From JAAZKV01 sp041659525 (GTDB taxonomy: Archaea; Iainarchaeota; Iainarchaeia; Iainarchaeales; JAAZKV01), in NCBI GenBank assembly GCA_041659525.1, contig JBAZYC010000001.1:744001-808000 (forward strand): a stretch of 64,000 bases of DNA, written 5' to 3'. The notes beneath the pieces are model-generated. The model was not told the DNA's origin. It worked only from the letters and a program-made list of their open reading frames with translations, and ran no database searches. Each line of letters begins with the position of its first letter. Position 1 is the first letter of the stretch. A program made the translations under genes and the position numbers. Shown piece after piece: positions 26,353-35,676 of the stretch.

Positions 26353-26937
26353 TCATGCTTTTTCATCAGCAAGCGCGATAGTTGAAACGTAGGTGCTTGA
26401 GTAATCATATACTTTGTCAGAGAATTCTTTTGCAAGATCAATTATTTTTTGATCAGTGGATTCATTTATAGTAAAAATAATTGCAGAGTTTTCTTCGAGT
26501 CTAGTTTTGTTACTAAATAAGTGCAAGAATTTTCCAAGAACCTCTCTTTTATTATAAATTGCCATTACATTTAGTGCATCAAAAATAATTACTGTTTCGC
26601 CAGGAACTTTTTTTTCTGCTCTTTCAACAGCTATTTGAATATTAGTTAAATCTGAAGCATTGTTTACTGAAATTATGCTTGAAAAATAAGTGTTTGGGTC
26701 TTTTGAAAAAGCATCAATTATTACTATTCTTCCAAAATAATTCTTATTTACTTTTTGAAGTATTTCTTCCCCCGGTCCGCTCATTGAAACAAATATAATA
26801 GAGTATTTTTTTTGAGCAAGAATAGTTTCAATTGCAAAATCAATTGAGGGTTTTAATTGTTTTTGGTTTAAAACAACAAGTGAAATGTTCTTGTCCAAAT
26901 TGACAAGAGCTTCTTTCAAAAAGAAAACGTTTTGCAT
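26353..26937 (-). CDS. Walker-less KaiC/RecA-fold protein (paralogue 1)
   Basis: 194 aa. The pattern of strands and helices follows a RecA/KaiC core (SLVVLN, YSIIFVSM, GRIVIIDAFS, ETVIIFDALNVMAIY, SAIIFTINES), but the P-loop position is NQKQLKPS and has no GK(T/S). VIIFDALNVM stands where Walker B would be. The same build is found in the 226-aa protein at 40579, on the far side of the pilus ATPase operon. Likely a non-ATPase regulator or scaffold related to KaiC-like proteins (inference). Divergently transcribed from the LamG adhesin gene. Confidence 0.65.
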   Translation of the reverse strand: MQNVFFLKEALVNLDKNISLVVLNQKQLKPSIDFAIETILAQKKYSIIFVSMSGPGEEILQKVNKNYFGRIVIIDAFSKDPNTYFSSIISVNNASDLTNIQIAVERAEKKVPGETVIIFDALNVMAIYNKREVLGKFLHLFSNKTRLEENSAIIFTINESTDQKIIDLAKEFSDKVYDYSSTYVSTIALADEKA

Positions 26938-26990
26938 ACTGAGATTAAGTGTTTTTCTTAATAAAAACCTTACTTGAAAACCCTCTAGTA

Positions 26991-27001
26991 ATTAATAAAT
27001 A
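26991..27001 (+). promoter_or_regulatory. TATA box of the LamG adhesin gene
   Basis: ATTAATAAATA centred ~28 nt before the ATG at 27026, implying a leaderless transcript. No SD is present before the ATG. Confidence 0.5.
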
Positions 27002-27025
27002 CCATTTAACTCCTTTATTCTTCTG

Positions 27026-30000
27026 ATGAACCCTCTAAGTAGTAATAAGGCAATTTCTAATGCAAATAAAGAGTTAAACCAAAAAGGGCAAACAGCAATA
27101 GAGTTACTACTTATTCTTTCTGTTTGTGTGGTAGCTCTAGCAATAATTTATTCTCTTTATTACCAACAAGTAGATTTATCCAATTCTTCAAAAGAATTGA
27201 CTACTTCTAAAAATACTATTCAGCGACTTATAAACACTGCTAATACTTTGTATCTTTCAGGGGCTGGTTCAAAATCTCGTGTTTGGGTTGATTTACCTGA
27301 TTCGTTAATAATGAGTGGAGCAAATATTATTGGGCGAGAAGTTTCGCTAAGACTTTCAAACGGAACGGATATTTTTGGATCTTCTGATGTAAATTTTTTA
27401 GGGGATTGGAAAAAAAGGGATGGAAATTATATTACTGGGGGATATTATGCTAATTTGGTTTTCAATGGAACTGTTGTAGAAATTTTTTATGATGATTTTG
27501 AAGTAAGTAATGAGAGTATTTACATTTCAGCAAAACAAGGCTCTACTACTCAAAAATCTTTTACAGTGCGGAATAATTCTTCTTACCCAGCGGTTTTTTG
27601 GTTGAGTTCAAATTTTTCTCATTCTCCTTTTGCTTCGATTTTAATTGAAACTAGTGATAGTTATTTTTCTCTCGCCTCAGGTGAATCAAAAATAATTGAT
27701 TTTAATGTAGTGCTCGCTCTTGCAGCTTCAGGGAATTTTGCAGGAAATATTGAAATAATTGGTCAAATAAATGATGGATTAGTGGATACTAATATCACTA
27801 AATTTGTTTCTGTTTCAGTTGAATCTTTTTTAGAAATAAAAGAATTAATGGCTTATCCTAACTCAACTTCTTTCTCTTCTTTTTCAGGAATTTTAAATAC
27901 AAAAAATTTTTCAATTTGCAATACTAGTTCAAATACTATTTCAGATATTACTTGGAGCAAAGACGGGAATGCTGATGCAAATGCATCAGGATGGTTTTCT
28001 CTTCCAACAATTACTAATATTGGGGCTAGTCAATGTACTTCTTTTGATTTAAATATTTTAGTTCCAGTCGGAACTGCATCTATGTTGTATGATGCAAATA
28101 TTACTGCTCATTATAATTCTTTAGCTTCTTCTACAAGCGCTTACATTTATGTTACTGTTAATAATCCTTTAATTCCAAGTTCTTATTTCCTTTCAGTTAC
28201 TCAAAATACTTTTCCAAACAATTATTCTAACTCAAATTTTGTTTCACAAAGAACTGATGATAATTCTTGGGGGGCAACTGGGGAGATTGATTGGAATACT
28301 CAACTAGTAAATGCAATTTCTTCGCAAGCAAGAGCTTTGGGTTCTGATAATAATGTTGCTGGTCTTTGGGACGCGAATTTAATTGCGGTTTATCACTTAG
28401 ATGGAAATTTAGTTGATTCAAAAAATTCAAATGATCTTACTAACACGGGAAGTACTCCAACAACTAGTGGGATGTTTGGATCGCTTGGTTATTCATTTAA
28501 TGGTTCAAGTCAAAAATTATCAAAAACTTCAGGAGTTTCTTGGGATATTACTGGGACTCCAACTAAAAGTTATTCTTTTGGAGGGTGGTTTAAACCTTCT
28601 GTACTTAGTGGTATTTCAGGAATGTCTTTGTCTGCAACTGTTTCAGTAATAAGACTTGCTTGTTCTAGTTCTTCAGGGGTTTGGATTATACAAAATGTTG
28701 CTGGTTATTCTAATGCCTCTGGTGGAGTTTGTGTAATAGGTAAATGGCAACATATATTTGGTACTTATGATAAAGATACTAATAGATTAACCCTTTACCA
28801 AAATGGGGTTAGAGTTGCAACAGCAATTGCAGATTATAATGGGAATAATACTGGTGCTACTGCTGACGGAATAAATATTGGTAATTCTCAAAATTATTTT
28901 GCAGGGGCTATTGATGAAGTACTTGCTTTTGACAAAACTCTTTCTGAAAGTCAAGTTCAAGCAATTTATGATTCTCAAAGAGCAAAATTTGATTCTAATT
29001 TAGTTGCTTATGTTAAGTTCAATGATTTTAATGGAACTAGTACTATTGAAGCTGCAAGGGGACTAACAGTTGGTTCCTATAATTCAACTGGATTCACTTC
29101 TGGAATGTGGGATTCTAATGCAGTTACACTTGATGGAACTAATGATCATGCAATTATTTTTACAGGGCAGGATAATAATTTCAAATATAAGGGAGGGGAT
29201 ATGAGTATTTCTGTTTGGACTGTTCCATTTGCAGATACTGACGGGGGTTATTTAGTTTCAAAACCTTGGAATGCTGGAGGGGTGTATAATTATTGGGTTA
29301 AAGTTGCTGATAGAAATATTAATGTTGTTCTTTACGGGTCAAATGGAACAAGTATAACAACCCCTTATGTATTGAACAATTTTCAATGGAATCAAGTGGT
29401 AATTGTTTTAACTTCTGATAGAAATATTTATACTTATGTTAATGGAGCTCTTGTGAATAGATTTCCACATTCTATTACTAATTGGACTACTATTCCTGGT
29501 GCAGGGGACATAAATACAAATTTAGCAATTGGATCAATTTATCCTTATGGTACTTGGTCCGGGAGTACTACTCTTGCCTACAAAGGAATTATTGATGAAG
29601 TAAAAATGTATACAAAAGCTCTTACTCAAGCAGAAATAATTGCGGATTATAATTCTTGGTTAGTGAACAAATTTGTTGATTCAAATATTATTGATTCGAA
29701 TTCAACTGCTGATTGGAATTCAATTAGAGTAAACAAAACTGCTGGATATAATTTTGGAAAAGAGATTGAGGATTGGAATATTCTAAAATCAATGGGAATT
29801 AATGAACTTGGAAATAATGTTGATTCAAATTATTTGTACAATGATGTTAATCTAATTGGGTTATGGCATTTCAATGACAAAAATTCTAGTGGATGGGTTT
29901 TGAATTCAAAAACAAATTTAAGAGATGGAAATTTGTTTGGGAAGGCAGATGTTAATGGAGTTGGACTTTGGGACACTAATGCGGGGTTCTTTGATGGAAA

Positions 30001-31366
30001 TGGTGATTATTTTGAAGCAGTAAATCGACAGGATTATAATGCAGGTAATAATTTTTCAATTTCAGCTTGGATTTATCCAAAAGCAAACGGGGCTGCAAAT
30101 GGTGGGGATATTATTACAAAATTTTATTCAGCTAGTGTGCCTTATGTTTCTTACGGATTAGAATTTCTAAGTACTAATGTACTCGCATTCGGTTCGGGTG
30201 CAACAGATAATTCTTACACAAATACTACTACTACTCCTGTTTTAACTTTGAATAATTGGTATAATGTGGTTGCAACTTATGATGGTTCACTTAAGAAAAT
30301 ATATCTAAATGGAGTACTTGTTGATTCTGATTCTTATACAAAAACAATTATTTACAATACAGGTAATGTTAATATTGGTTGTTGGACCGGGAATCTTTCT
30401 GGAAATTGTTTTAATGGTTATATTGAAGAGCCTTCAATTTGGAATCGTGTTTTATCCGCTTCAGAAATTTCTGATTTATACACTTACCAAAAACCAATGT
30501 TTCAAAATGGTTTAATTGGTTTGTGGCATTTGAATGGAAACTTGAATGATTCGAGTGGGAACTCAAATAATGGTACTCTTAATGGAGGGAGTATAACTAA
30601 TGGGTTGTGGGGTACTAATGCATATTTGTTTAATACTACCAATGATTATTTTACAGTTGCCAATAGCACTAAATTAAATCCAAAAAGATTTGCTATTAGT
30701 GCTTGGATTTATCCTTATCAAAGAGATAAATTAATGCAAATATATTCGCATAGAGATTCAGCTAATACTGGAAGTGCTTTTTTATTAATTTCTTCAAATA
30801 ACACAATAATGCTTGATACTTATAATACTAGTCAGAGTAGATTGAATCCAGCAAGCACTTTTTTAGATTCTATTGATGTTAACAAGTGGATTCATGTTGT
30901 TGCTGTTTCGGATGGGGCTAATAAGAGCATTTACAAAAATGGGGTTTTGTTTAATAGTGCTGCTTGGGCTTTTGATACTAACACTGCTTCTTCAAATGTT
31001 TATATCGGCTCAGATTCACTTAACCCTAATACTTATAATTTTGTTGGAAAAATAGAGGAAGTTGGGTTGTGGGAAAGAGGATTGAGTGCCGCCGAAGTAA
31101 AAGACCTTTATAGAAAAGGGGTTTCTAAACTCGATTTGAATGTTTATTCTTGCTCTGATGCGAGTTGTGTTACTAAAACTGGTTCGCAATATATTTCTGA
31201 TGTGAATAATGGCCTCTGGACTTCTTTGAGTTCTAGTGTAACTAATTCGCGTTACCTTGGAGTAGATGCTTTCTTTAAACCCTCAACTAGTTTTGCTGAC
31301 CAAAACGCTAATATTTTTTGGACTGGGGCTTTCTTGAAAGATTTGAATGTATTCTTTTACAAGTAG
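27026..31366 (+). CDS. Giant pilin-like LamG adhesin
   Basis: 1446 aa. N-terminal class III (type IV pilin) signal: a charged head, the processing context QKGQTAIE (residues ~20-27) and a hydrophobic helix (~28-48). A beta-rich stalk follows (~100-440, Ig-like, Ser/Thr/Asn-rich). Four LamG/concanavalin-like domains come next, each opening with a V/L-Y/W-H-L/F-(D/N)G type strand at ~450, ~655, ~938 and ~1160 and closing with a (D/E)EV.....L(S/T) strand-helix. A short tail contains two Cys. LamG domains bind glycans or proteins, so this is probably a cell-surface adhesin carried on a pilus-like base. First of a run of pilin-like genes on the plus strand. Confidence 0.88.
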   Translation: MNPLSSNKAISNANKELNQKGQTAIELLLILSVCVVALAIIYSLYYQQVDLSNSSKELTTSKNTIQRLINTANTLYLSGAGSKSRVWVDLPDSLIMSGANIIGREVSLRLSNGTDIFGSSDVNFLGDWKKRDGNYITGGYYANLVFNGTVVEIFYDDFEVSNESIYISAKQGSTTQKSFTVRNNSSYPAVFWLSSNFSHSPFASILIETSDSYFSLASGESKIIDFNVVLALAASGNFAGNIEIIGQINDGLVDTNITKFVSVSVESFLEIKELMAYPNSTSFSSFSGILNTKNFSICNTSSNTISDITWSKDGNADANASGWFSLPTITNIGASQCTSFDLNILVPVGTASMLYDANITAHYNSLASSTSAYIYVTVNNPLIPSSYFLSVTQNTFPNNYSNSNFVSQRTDDNSWGATGEIDWNTQLVNAISSQARALGSDNNVAGLWDANLIAVYHLDGNLVDSKNSNDLTNTGSTPTTSGMFGSLGYSFNGSSQKLSKTSGVSWDITGTPTKSYSFGGWFKPSVLSGISGMSLSATVSVIRLACSSSSGVWIIQNVAGYSNASGGVCVIGKWQHIFGTYDKDTNRLTLYQNGVRVATAIADYNGNNTGATADGINIGNSQNYFAGAIDEVLAFDKTLSESQVQAIYDSQRAKFDSNLVAYVKFNDFNGTSTIEAARGLTVGSYNSTGFTSGMWDSNAVTLDGTNDHAIIFTGQDNNFKYKGGDMSISVWTVPFADTDGGYLVSKPWNAGGVYNYWVKVADRNINVVLYGSNGTSITTPYVLNNFQWNQVVIVLTSDRNIYTYVNGALVNRFPHSITNWTTIPGAGDINTNLAIGSIYPYGTWSGSTTLAYKGIIDEVKMYTKALTQAEIIADYNSWLVNKFVDSNIIDSNSTADWNSIRVNKTAGYNFGKEIEDWNILKSMGINELGNNVDSNYLYNDVNLIGLWHFNDKNSSGWVLNSKTNLRDGNLFGKADVNGVGLWDTNAGFFDGNGDYFEAVNRQDYNAGNNFSISAWIYPKANGAANGGDIITKFYSASVPYVSYGLEFLSTNVLAFGSGATDNSYTNTTTTPVLTLNNWYNVVATYDGSLKKIYLNGVLVDSDSYTKTIIYNTGNVNIGCWTGNLSGNCFNGYIEEPSIWNRVLSASEISDLYTYQKPMFQNGLIGLWHLNGNLNDSSGNSNNGTLNGGSITNGLWGTNAYLFNTTNDYFTVANSTKLNPKRFAISAWIYPYQRDKLMQIYSHRDSANTGSAFLLISSNNTIMLDTYNTSQSRLNPASTFLDSIDVNKWIHVVAVSDGANKSIYKNGVLFNSAAWAFDTNTASSNVYIGSDSLNPNTYNFVGKIEEVGLWERGLSAAEVKDLYRKGVSKLDLNVYSCSDASCVTKTGSQYISDVNNGLWTSLSSSVTNSRYLGVDAFFKPSTSFADQNANIFWTGAFLKDLNVFFYK

Positions 31367-31440
31367 TCTTCTTTTGAAGACTACAAGTAGTCTCCTTTGG
31401 AGAATACAAGTAGTAGTCCTTTTTTGGACTACAAGTAAGT
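31358..31440 (+). repeat. Triple hairpin array built from the gene's stop region
   Basis: ACAAGTAG, which includes the stop codon of the LamG gene, recurs four times (from 31359, 31383, 31406 and 31430), the last as ACAAGTAAG. Between copies lie three hairpins: 31364-31383 (8-bp perfect stem, TTTT loop), a second at ~31388-31406 (7 of 8 paired) and a third at ~31411-31431 (7 bp, T-rich loop). It could act as terminator or 3' stabiliser. The repeat unit copies the gene end, as at 26241. Confidence 0.75.
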
Positions 31441-31541
31441 AAAAAACAGCTTTCCCTAAATATAAATAATGTGATTTTTGCTTTTTTTAGCTCTAAAAAC
31501 CATTTTATATCAGAATTCCTTTAGTATAAACAGATTTAGGG

Positions 31542-32612
31542 TTGGTTTTGTTGAAAAAAAATGTTTTTAGAAAAAAAGGAAGAGCTCAATCCTCTCTTGA
31601 AACTCTGTTGATTCTAGCTACTGCTTTGTTTATTTTAACTGCACTTGTTTCAATGGTTTATGATCAATTAGATTCAGGTAATTTACAGCAACAACAAAAA
31701 ATGGGTTCAAATGTGTTAAGGACTCTTGCAAAAGAAATTGATGATACTTATTTTTTGGGCCCAGGGACAGTAAAAAATATTACTATTACAATACCTGGGA
31801 TGGTTGATTATAATAAATCTTATATTGAAGGAAAAGGGCTTGTGCTTAATGTGGGGGGAAGTGATTTTGTTGCTTCGACAAAAATAGAAGCAAGAGGAAT
31901 TTGGCCTAACACTAGCGGTTCTTATGTTTTTCAAATAACTGCTTATGATGATTACGTTGGAGTATCAACTCAAGTAGTTAGTTTCAATCCTAGTCAAGTG
32001 AATGAAGTTATTCCTCAATTTAGTTCAACTGATGTTAATGTCTCTATTACAAGTAGTAGTAATAGTGATTTGAATTATTTAATAAATATTGAATTTCCTT
32101 CTAGTGGAGAAAATTTAGTAACCCTAACCTCAAGTTTGAGTTCAATTTTAGTTCCTGCTAATGCAAGCGCAATTGTTCCACTAACTTTGAATTGTGAGAG
32201 AGATTCTTTTGGTTCGTATAATGGAAAAATAGTTTTTGTCCCAGTTAATTCGACTGATTTTAATGTTTCTGTTCCGATTGATCTTGTTTGTTCTTCTTCC
32301 CAAACAAAACTAGGGATTTACCCTATTTACAAATTAATTAATTCAGTTAAATTAATTTCTAGCACAGATTCTCTTCTTGTGTGTAATGGTTCTTCAGGAG
32401 ATTTTTCAAATTCAGTAGTTTCTTTTACTGGGGAGGCTGCAAGGTATATTTTCTCGGATTTTAATGGAACGATTACTGCAGAGTCTTGTCGTTCACTTGA
32501 TTTAATAATAAATCCAGTTCCTGATGCAAATAATTTTAGTGGAAAGATTTATGTTTATTCAAGTGGTTATTCTGCAGTAGCAGATTTGAATTTAGTGGTT
32601 AGCGTGAGTTAA
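31542..32612 (+). CDS. Pilin-like secreted protein, class III signal
   Basis: 356 aa. N-terminal head with several Lys/Arg, processing context KKGRAQSSLE (~residues 11-20) and a hydrophobic helix (~20-40). The rest is beta-rich, with an Ig-like architecture resembling the stalk of the LamG adhesin (KEIDDTYFLGPGTVKNITITIPG here matches NTANTLYLSGAGSKSRVWVDLP there). Two Cys pairs lie in the C-terminal half. The start is uncertain: TTG at 31542, 31548 or 31551, with GGTTGG upstream. First of five closely packed small genes. Confidence 0.75.
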   Translation: MVLLKKNVFRKKGRAQSSLETLLILATALFILTALVSMVYDQLDSGNLQQQQKMGSNVLRTLAKEIDDTYFLGPGTVKNITITIPGMVDYNKSYIEGKGLVLNVGGSDFVASTKIEARGIWPNTSGSYVFQITAYDDYVGVSTQVVSFNPSQVNEVIPQFSSTDVNVSITSSSNSDLNYLINIEFPSSGENLVTLTSSLSSILVPANASAIVPLTLNCERDSFGSYNGKIVFVPVNSTDFNVSVPIDLVCSSSQTKLGIYPIYKLINSVKLISSTDSLLVCNGSSGDFSNSVVSFTGEAARYIFSDFNGTITAESCRSLDLIINPVPDANNFSGKIYVYSSGYSAVADLNLVVSVS

Positions 32613-32624
32613 AGGGTTTTATTT

Positions 32625-33044
32625 ATGAATAATTTTGTTAAACATAAAAAGAATACTCAAAAAGGACAATTGAGTTTTGAATTTATTATTACTGTAATTT
32701 TGATTTTGGGGATTTTTATTTATGGGTTATCTATTTTTCAAGCACGAAATGATTTGAATTCTTCTTCTATTCAAAAATGGTCTTCTAATGAAATGGCTTG
32801 GAAGATTGCAAGAAATATTAATAATGTTTATTTGCTTGACGATAATTCTTCAATAATGGATTATATTTATTGGAATGAAACTGGGGCCAGCGTTTCTGTT
32901 AACAGAGTCGTTCAGGTTTATTACGGAGAAAATTATTCTGATGCTCCACTTTTAACAAATATTGTCGATTGGAGAATAACTGACTTAAATGGAGCAATTT
33001 ATTTTAAAAAAATAAATGGGAGAGTTGTAGTTGATTATTCTTAG
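32625..33044 (+). CDS. Small pilin-like protein, class III signal
   Basis: 139 aa. Type IV pilin N-terminus with KKNTQKGQLSFE (processing context, Glu at +5) and a hydrophobic helix (~19-38), then a short soluble domain. ATG at 32625 lies 12 bp after the previous stop. Its stop overlaps the GTGAT ribosome binding site of the next gene. Probable minor pilin/pseudopilin of this island. Confidence 0.75.
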   Translation: MNNFVKHKKNTQKGQLSFEFIITVILILGIFIYGLSIFQARNDLNSSSIQKWSSNEMAWKIARNINNVYLLDDNSSIMDYIYWNETGASVSVNRVVQVYYGENYSDAPLLTNIVDWRITDLNGAIYFKKINGRVVVDYS

Positions 33045-33052
33045 TGATTTTT

Positions 33053-33688
33053 ATGAAATTTAAGAGAAATTTAAATGAAATCGGGCACCCGTTTTTGAAC
33101 GAGTGTGGGCACCCGCCTTTGGGCGAGCGCGGGCGCTCCCTACTTAGTGAGCGCGGACAATCCCCTTTAGGGGATCGCGGGCAATTTTTCTCCCCTGACT
33201 TAGTTATTGCGGTAGGGGTATTTGTTTTTGGTTTAATGTTGTTTTTTAGTGCGAGTAATTCTGTTTTTGCCCAAGCAGAGTTATTTGATTCAAGAAAACA
33301 AGCGGATGAAGTAGCTCACTCGGTTTTGAATTCTTTAATTCTTTCACCAGGTTATCCTAATGATTGGCAAAAGTATTCTCTAGATGATATTAATTCAATT
33401 GGTTTAGCTTCTACTCCTAATATGATTGATAGTAACAAAACAATTACTCTAATAAATTGGTTAAATAATACTTCTACTTATTCCTCTTTAAAGCAAAAAC
33501 TTGGTTTAGGCCCTTATGATATTTTCTTAAAAATTTCTACTGCTAGCGGAGAAACCATTTTTGATTCTATTTCGCTTGGAGGAGGAGTAATCGCTTCAGA
33601 CCCCCAACTCAAAATAGTTTATTCCAGAATAGTTTATTACAATAATGAATCAGTTATGCTAAATATTATTGTTTCACTTGAGAATTGA
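33053..33688 (+). CDS. Pilin-like protein with a palindromic-repeat N-terminal head
   Basis: 211 aa from the ATG at 33053 (GTG 33044 is the ribosome binding site). The first ~45 residues are an unusual repetitive head made of four 8-residue units (G-[HRQ]-x-x-L-x-x-[CR]) encoded by 24-nt palindromic DNA repeats. Then come DRGQFFSPDLVIAV and a hydrophobic helix, at the position where other proteins of this operon carry the prepilin processing site, though the +5 Glu is replaced (Asp nearby). The exported part is ~150 aa with no recognised domain. Overlaps its neighbours by ribosome-binding-site sharing on both sides. Confidence 0.72.
   Translation: MKFKRNLNEIGHPFLNECGHPPLGERGRSLLSERGQSPLGDRGQFFSPDLVIAVGVFVFGLMLFFSASNSVFAQAELFDSRKQADEVAHSVLNSLILSPGYPNDWQKYSLDDINSIGLASTPNMIDSNKTITLINWLNNTSTYSSLKQKLGLGPYDIFLKISTASGETIFDSISLGGGVIASDPQLKIVYSRIVYYNNESVMLNIIVSLEN
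33083..33185 (+). repeat. Four in-frame 24-nt tandem palindromic repeats
   Basis: Units at 33083-33106, 33107-33130, 33131-33154 and 33155-33178, plus a partial fifth. All start GG(G/A)C and each folds on itself: unit 3 pairs 9 of 10 positions around a 2-nt loop, and units 2 and 4 pair 8 of 10. The units differ at most inner positions but keep the symmetry, so the two arms changed together. GC content is far above the surroundings. They encode an 8-residue peptide repeat before the pilin-type helix. Confidence 0.85.
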
Positions 33689-33693
33689 TTTTT

Positions 33694-34134
33694 ATGGATA
33701 AGAATATTTTTAACGCGAGAAAAGGTTTCATAATTACAGTGGATGCTTTTTTGAGTGTTACTCTTATTTTGCTTTTAGTGATACTTTCATTTTTCTATCT
33801 CTCAAGTACTTCGCTTGATTCTTGGAATGTTGTTGATTTGAAGAACATTGTTTTTGATTGTGCAAGTGTTCTTGAAAAAAGTCTTGCCCTAGAATCAGCG
33901 GTAAAGCAATCTTCTTCTGAAGGAATTTTATTAATTTTAAATAATACTCCTAATAGGTATTGCTTTGAAGTTTCTGTACTTGATTCAACTAATCTTTCAC
34001 CAATAATAACTGTGCTAAAAGCGGGGTGTGTTAAGTACTCGACCGAAATTATTTCTTACGAACGAGGACTAGTAGTAAAAACTGATATGGATACCTCTTT
34101 TTATCTTGCAAGAGTAGCGGGGTGGGTTAAGTGA
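33694..34134 (+). CDS. Small pilin-like/pseudopilin protein
   Basis: 146 aa from the ATG at 33694; TTG 33685 lies inside the TTGAT ribosome-binding pattern. A basic head NARKGF leads directly into a hydrophobic segment (~12-35), and a short exported domain carries three Cys (FDCASV, NRYCFEV, AGCVKY). No Glu at +5, so processing by the prepilin peptidase is uncertain. The stop overlaps the GTG start of the next gene by 4 nt. Confidence 0.68.
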   Translation: MDKNIFNARKGFIITVDAFLSVTLILLLVILSFFYLSSTSLDSWNVVDLKNIVFDCASVLEKSLALESAVKQSSSEGILLILNNTPNRYCFEVSVLDSTNLSPIITVLKAGCVKYSTEIISYERGLVVKTDMDTSFYLARVAGWVK

Positions 34135-35024
34135 GTAATCCTAAAAATAAATTAAAAAGTAAAGGAAATTTTGTGAGTAATTTTAAAAATTTCTTTTCAA
34201 ACAAAGGTTTCCTTTTTACTATTTCAGTCATCATGTTTGCTTCCACTTTAGTTATTTTTGCACAAAATTATTCTCAAATTAATTCATCAAGTGAGCAACA
34301 AATAATTGTTTCTACAAAACCACTAAATCTCTTAATGCTAAATGATGATGTTTCCTTTGATTTACAAAGGTTGCTTGGTTTAAGCATGGATTTTAATTCT
34401 TCTAACTTAGGTTCGTTAACAATTTCAGGGGTAATTGATTCAAGTGCGAATGTATCAAGTGCACTTACTAATTATGAAACTTTTTTGAATAATGTTTTAT
34501 TTCCAAGGATTGCGGGGGATCAAGTAATTGATATTTCTTCAATGAAAGACGGAAAAGCGGCGCTAAACTTTGGAAACAATTTGCTTCTTGATTACAATTA
34601 TGGTAATAATATGGAGTTCTTATCTATTGGTAAACCTATTACTGGCCTTGACATTGATTTGGATTCAACAGGGAGTACAATTGATTATACTTGGTTGGAT
34701 AAGTCAACGGGTTCAGTTCCTGTTAGAATAAAGTACTCTAATGATTCTAATGGTTTTTATCTTTCTGAATCGCTTGATGCTAATGCTGTTTCAACTCTTC
34801 AAGTATTTTCTCCCGATGGAAATGTTTTGTTAGTATTTGGAAAAGTAACTTCAAGTGGAGTGGATTACAATTCTTCTTTTAGGATAAGTTCTCCGGGTAA
34901 AGTGAATTATTCTTTTACTGCAAATTATTCTAATTCAAACCCTCTTCCTGTTAAAATAAATGCTTCTATTAGAAATTCTTCTGAAAAGATTGATTCAAAC
35001 TCTACTCTAGTACTTAGAAGATAA
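34131..35024 (+). CDS. Exported membrane-anchored protein, last of the pilin-like run
   Basis: 297 aa, GTG start overlapping the previous stop (GTGA), so translationally coupled. Basic head ending NKGFLFT, one hydrophobic helix (~27-45), then a Ser/Asn-rich beta domain without Cys. It has the topology of the preceding pilin-like proteins but no clear processing Glu. No family recognised. Confidence 0.65.
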   Translation: MSNPKNKLKSKGNFVSNFKNFFSNKGFLFTISVIMFASTLVIFAQNYSQINSSSEQQIIVSTKPLNLLMLNDDVSFDLQRLLGLSMDFNSSNLGSLTISGVIDSSANVSSALTNYETFLNNVLFPRIAGDQVIDISSMKDGKAALNFGNNLLLDYNYGNNMEFLSIGKPITGLDIDLDSTGSTIDYTWLDKSTGSVPVRIKYSNDSNGFYLSESLDANAVSTLQVFSPDGNVLLVFGKVTSSGVDYNSSFRISSPGKVNYSFTANYSNSNPLPVKINASIRNSSEKIDSNSTLVLRR

Positions 35025-35102
35025 ATAAAGTTCATTGAGCAGAGTTAGAGTTAATTGCTATTTTTATTTAATTAACTTTTATTTTAGCTAGTCTTTTCTT
35101 AA

Positions 35103-35146
35103 GAAAAAAATTAAAAAAAGATTGGACTCCCAATGAAGGGAGGTCC
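35103..35146 (-). terminator. Terminator of the pilin/secretion operon
   Basis: On the minus strand, GGACCTCCC and GGGAGTCC pair around a 6-nt loop with one bulge (35124-35146), followed by a T-rich run (plus-strand A tract 35103-35120). It lies 17 bp past the stop of the minus-strand pilin. Confidence 0.75.
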
Positions 35147-35162
35147 TTTCAAAAGAGATTAT

Positions 35163-35627
35163 TTATGCGCATGTTCCTACTAGATCCGCAGTTCCTTTTT
35201 GTACTTTGCTATTGATTGTTGTTGAATCGTATCCTATTTGGATATAATCCTTAGGGTATGAGTACTTTGAACCAGATGTGCAAGTAACAGCGATTGTCTT
35301 TGATATTGTTGCTCCGGGTGCTACGTTGTCTGAATCAGTTATATTTGAATCAGTTGCTGTGATGTTTAAATCATTAAAGTTCATTGATTCAAATGTATTG
35401 TTCTTCAGAACTATAGTCATTGAAGTAGTACTTCTTGTCCAGTCAACTATTGCCCATGGTTCTGCTGATTTCCATGCACTTTTAGCAGTTGTTTCTGGTA
35501 TTCCGCTTCCTTGGTTCATTATTTGTAACAATAATCCTACTACTACTAGTGCGATTACTACTACAATTGCTATGATTACCAAGTATTCAATTGTACCCTG
35601 TCCTTTTGTTTTATTTAGTGTTGCCAT
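35163..35627 (-). CDS. Type IV pilin, probable major pilin
   Basis: 154 aa with a short textbook class III signal: KTKGQGTIEYLVII (processing after the G-Q-G region, Glu at +5), then a Val/Ile-rich helix (~15-34) and a ~115-aa domain with two Cys (VTCTSGS and VGTCA). It has its own TATA box and the strongest ribosome binding site in the island (AGGAGGTTATC), while the ATPase and TadC-like genes lie upstream on the same strand. That pattern fits the abundant structural pilin. Confidence 0.88.
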   Translation of the reverse strand: MATLNKTKGQGTIEYLVIIAIVVVIALVVVGLLLQIMNQGSGIPETTAKSAWKSAEPWAIVDWTRSTTSMTIVLKNNTFESMNFNDLNITATDSNITDSDNVAPGATISKTIAVTCTSGSKYSYPKDYIQIGYDSTTINSKVQKGTADLVGTCA

Positions 35628-35676
35628 TTAGATAACCTCCTTTCGAGTTTTATTACCAGATTAAAGGTTTTGGAAG

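Noticed and set aside
33083..33185. CRISPR-like array
   Set aside because: Units are contiguous with no spacers, differ from each other and are in frame with the protein.
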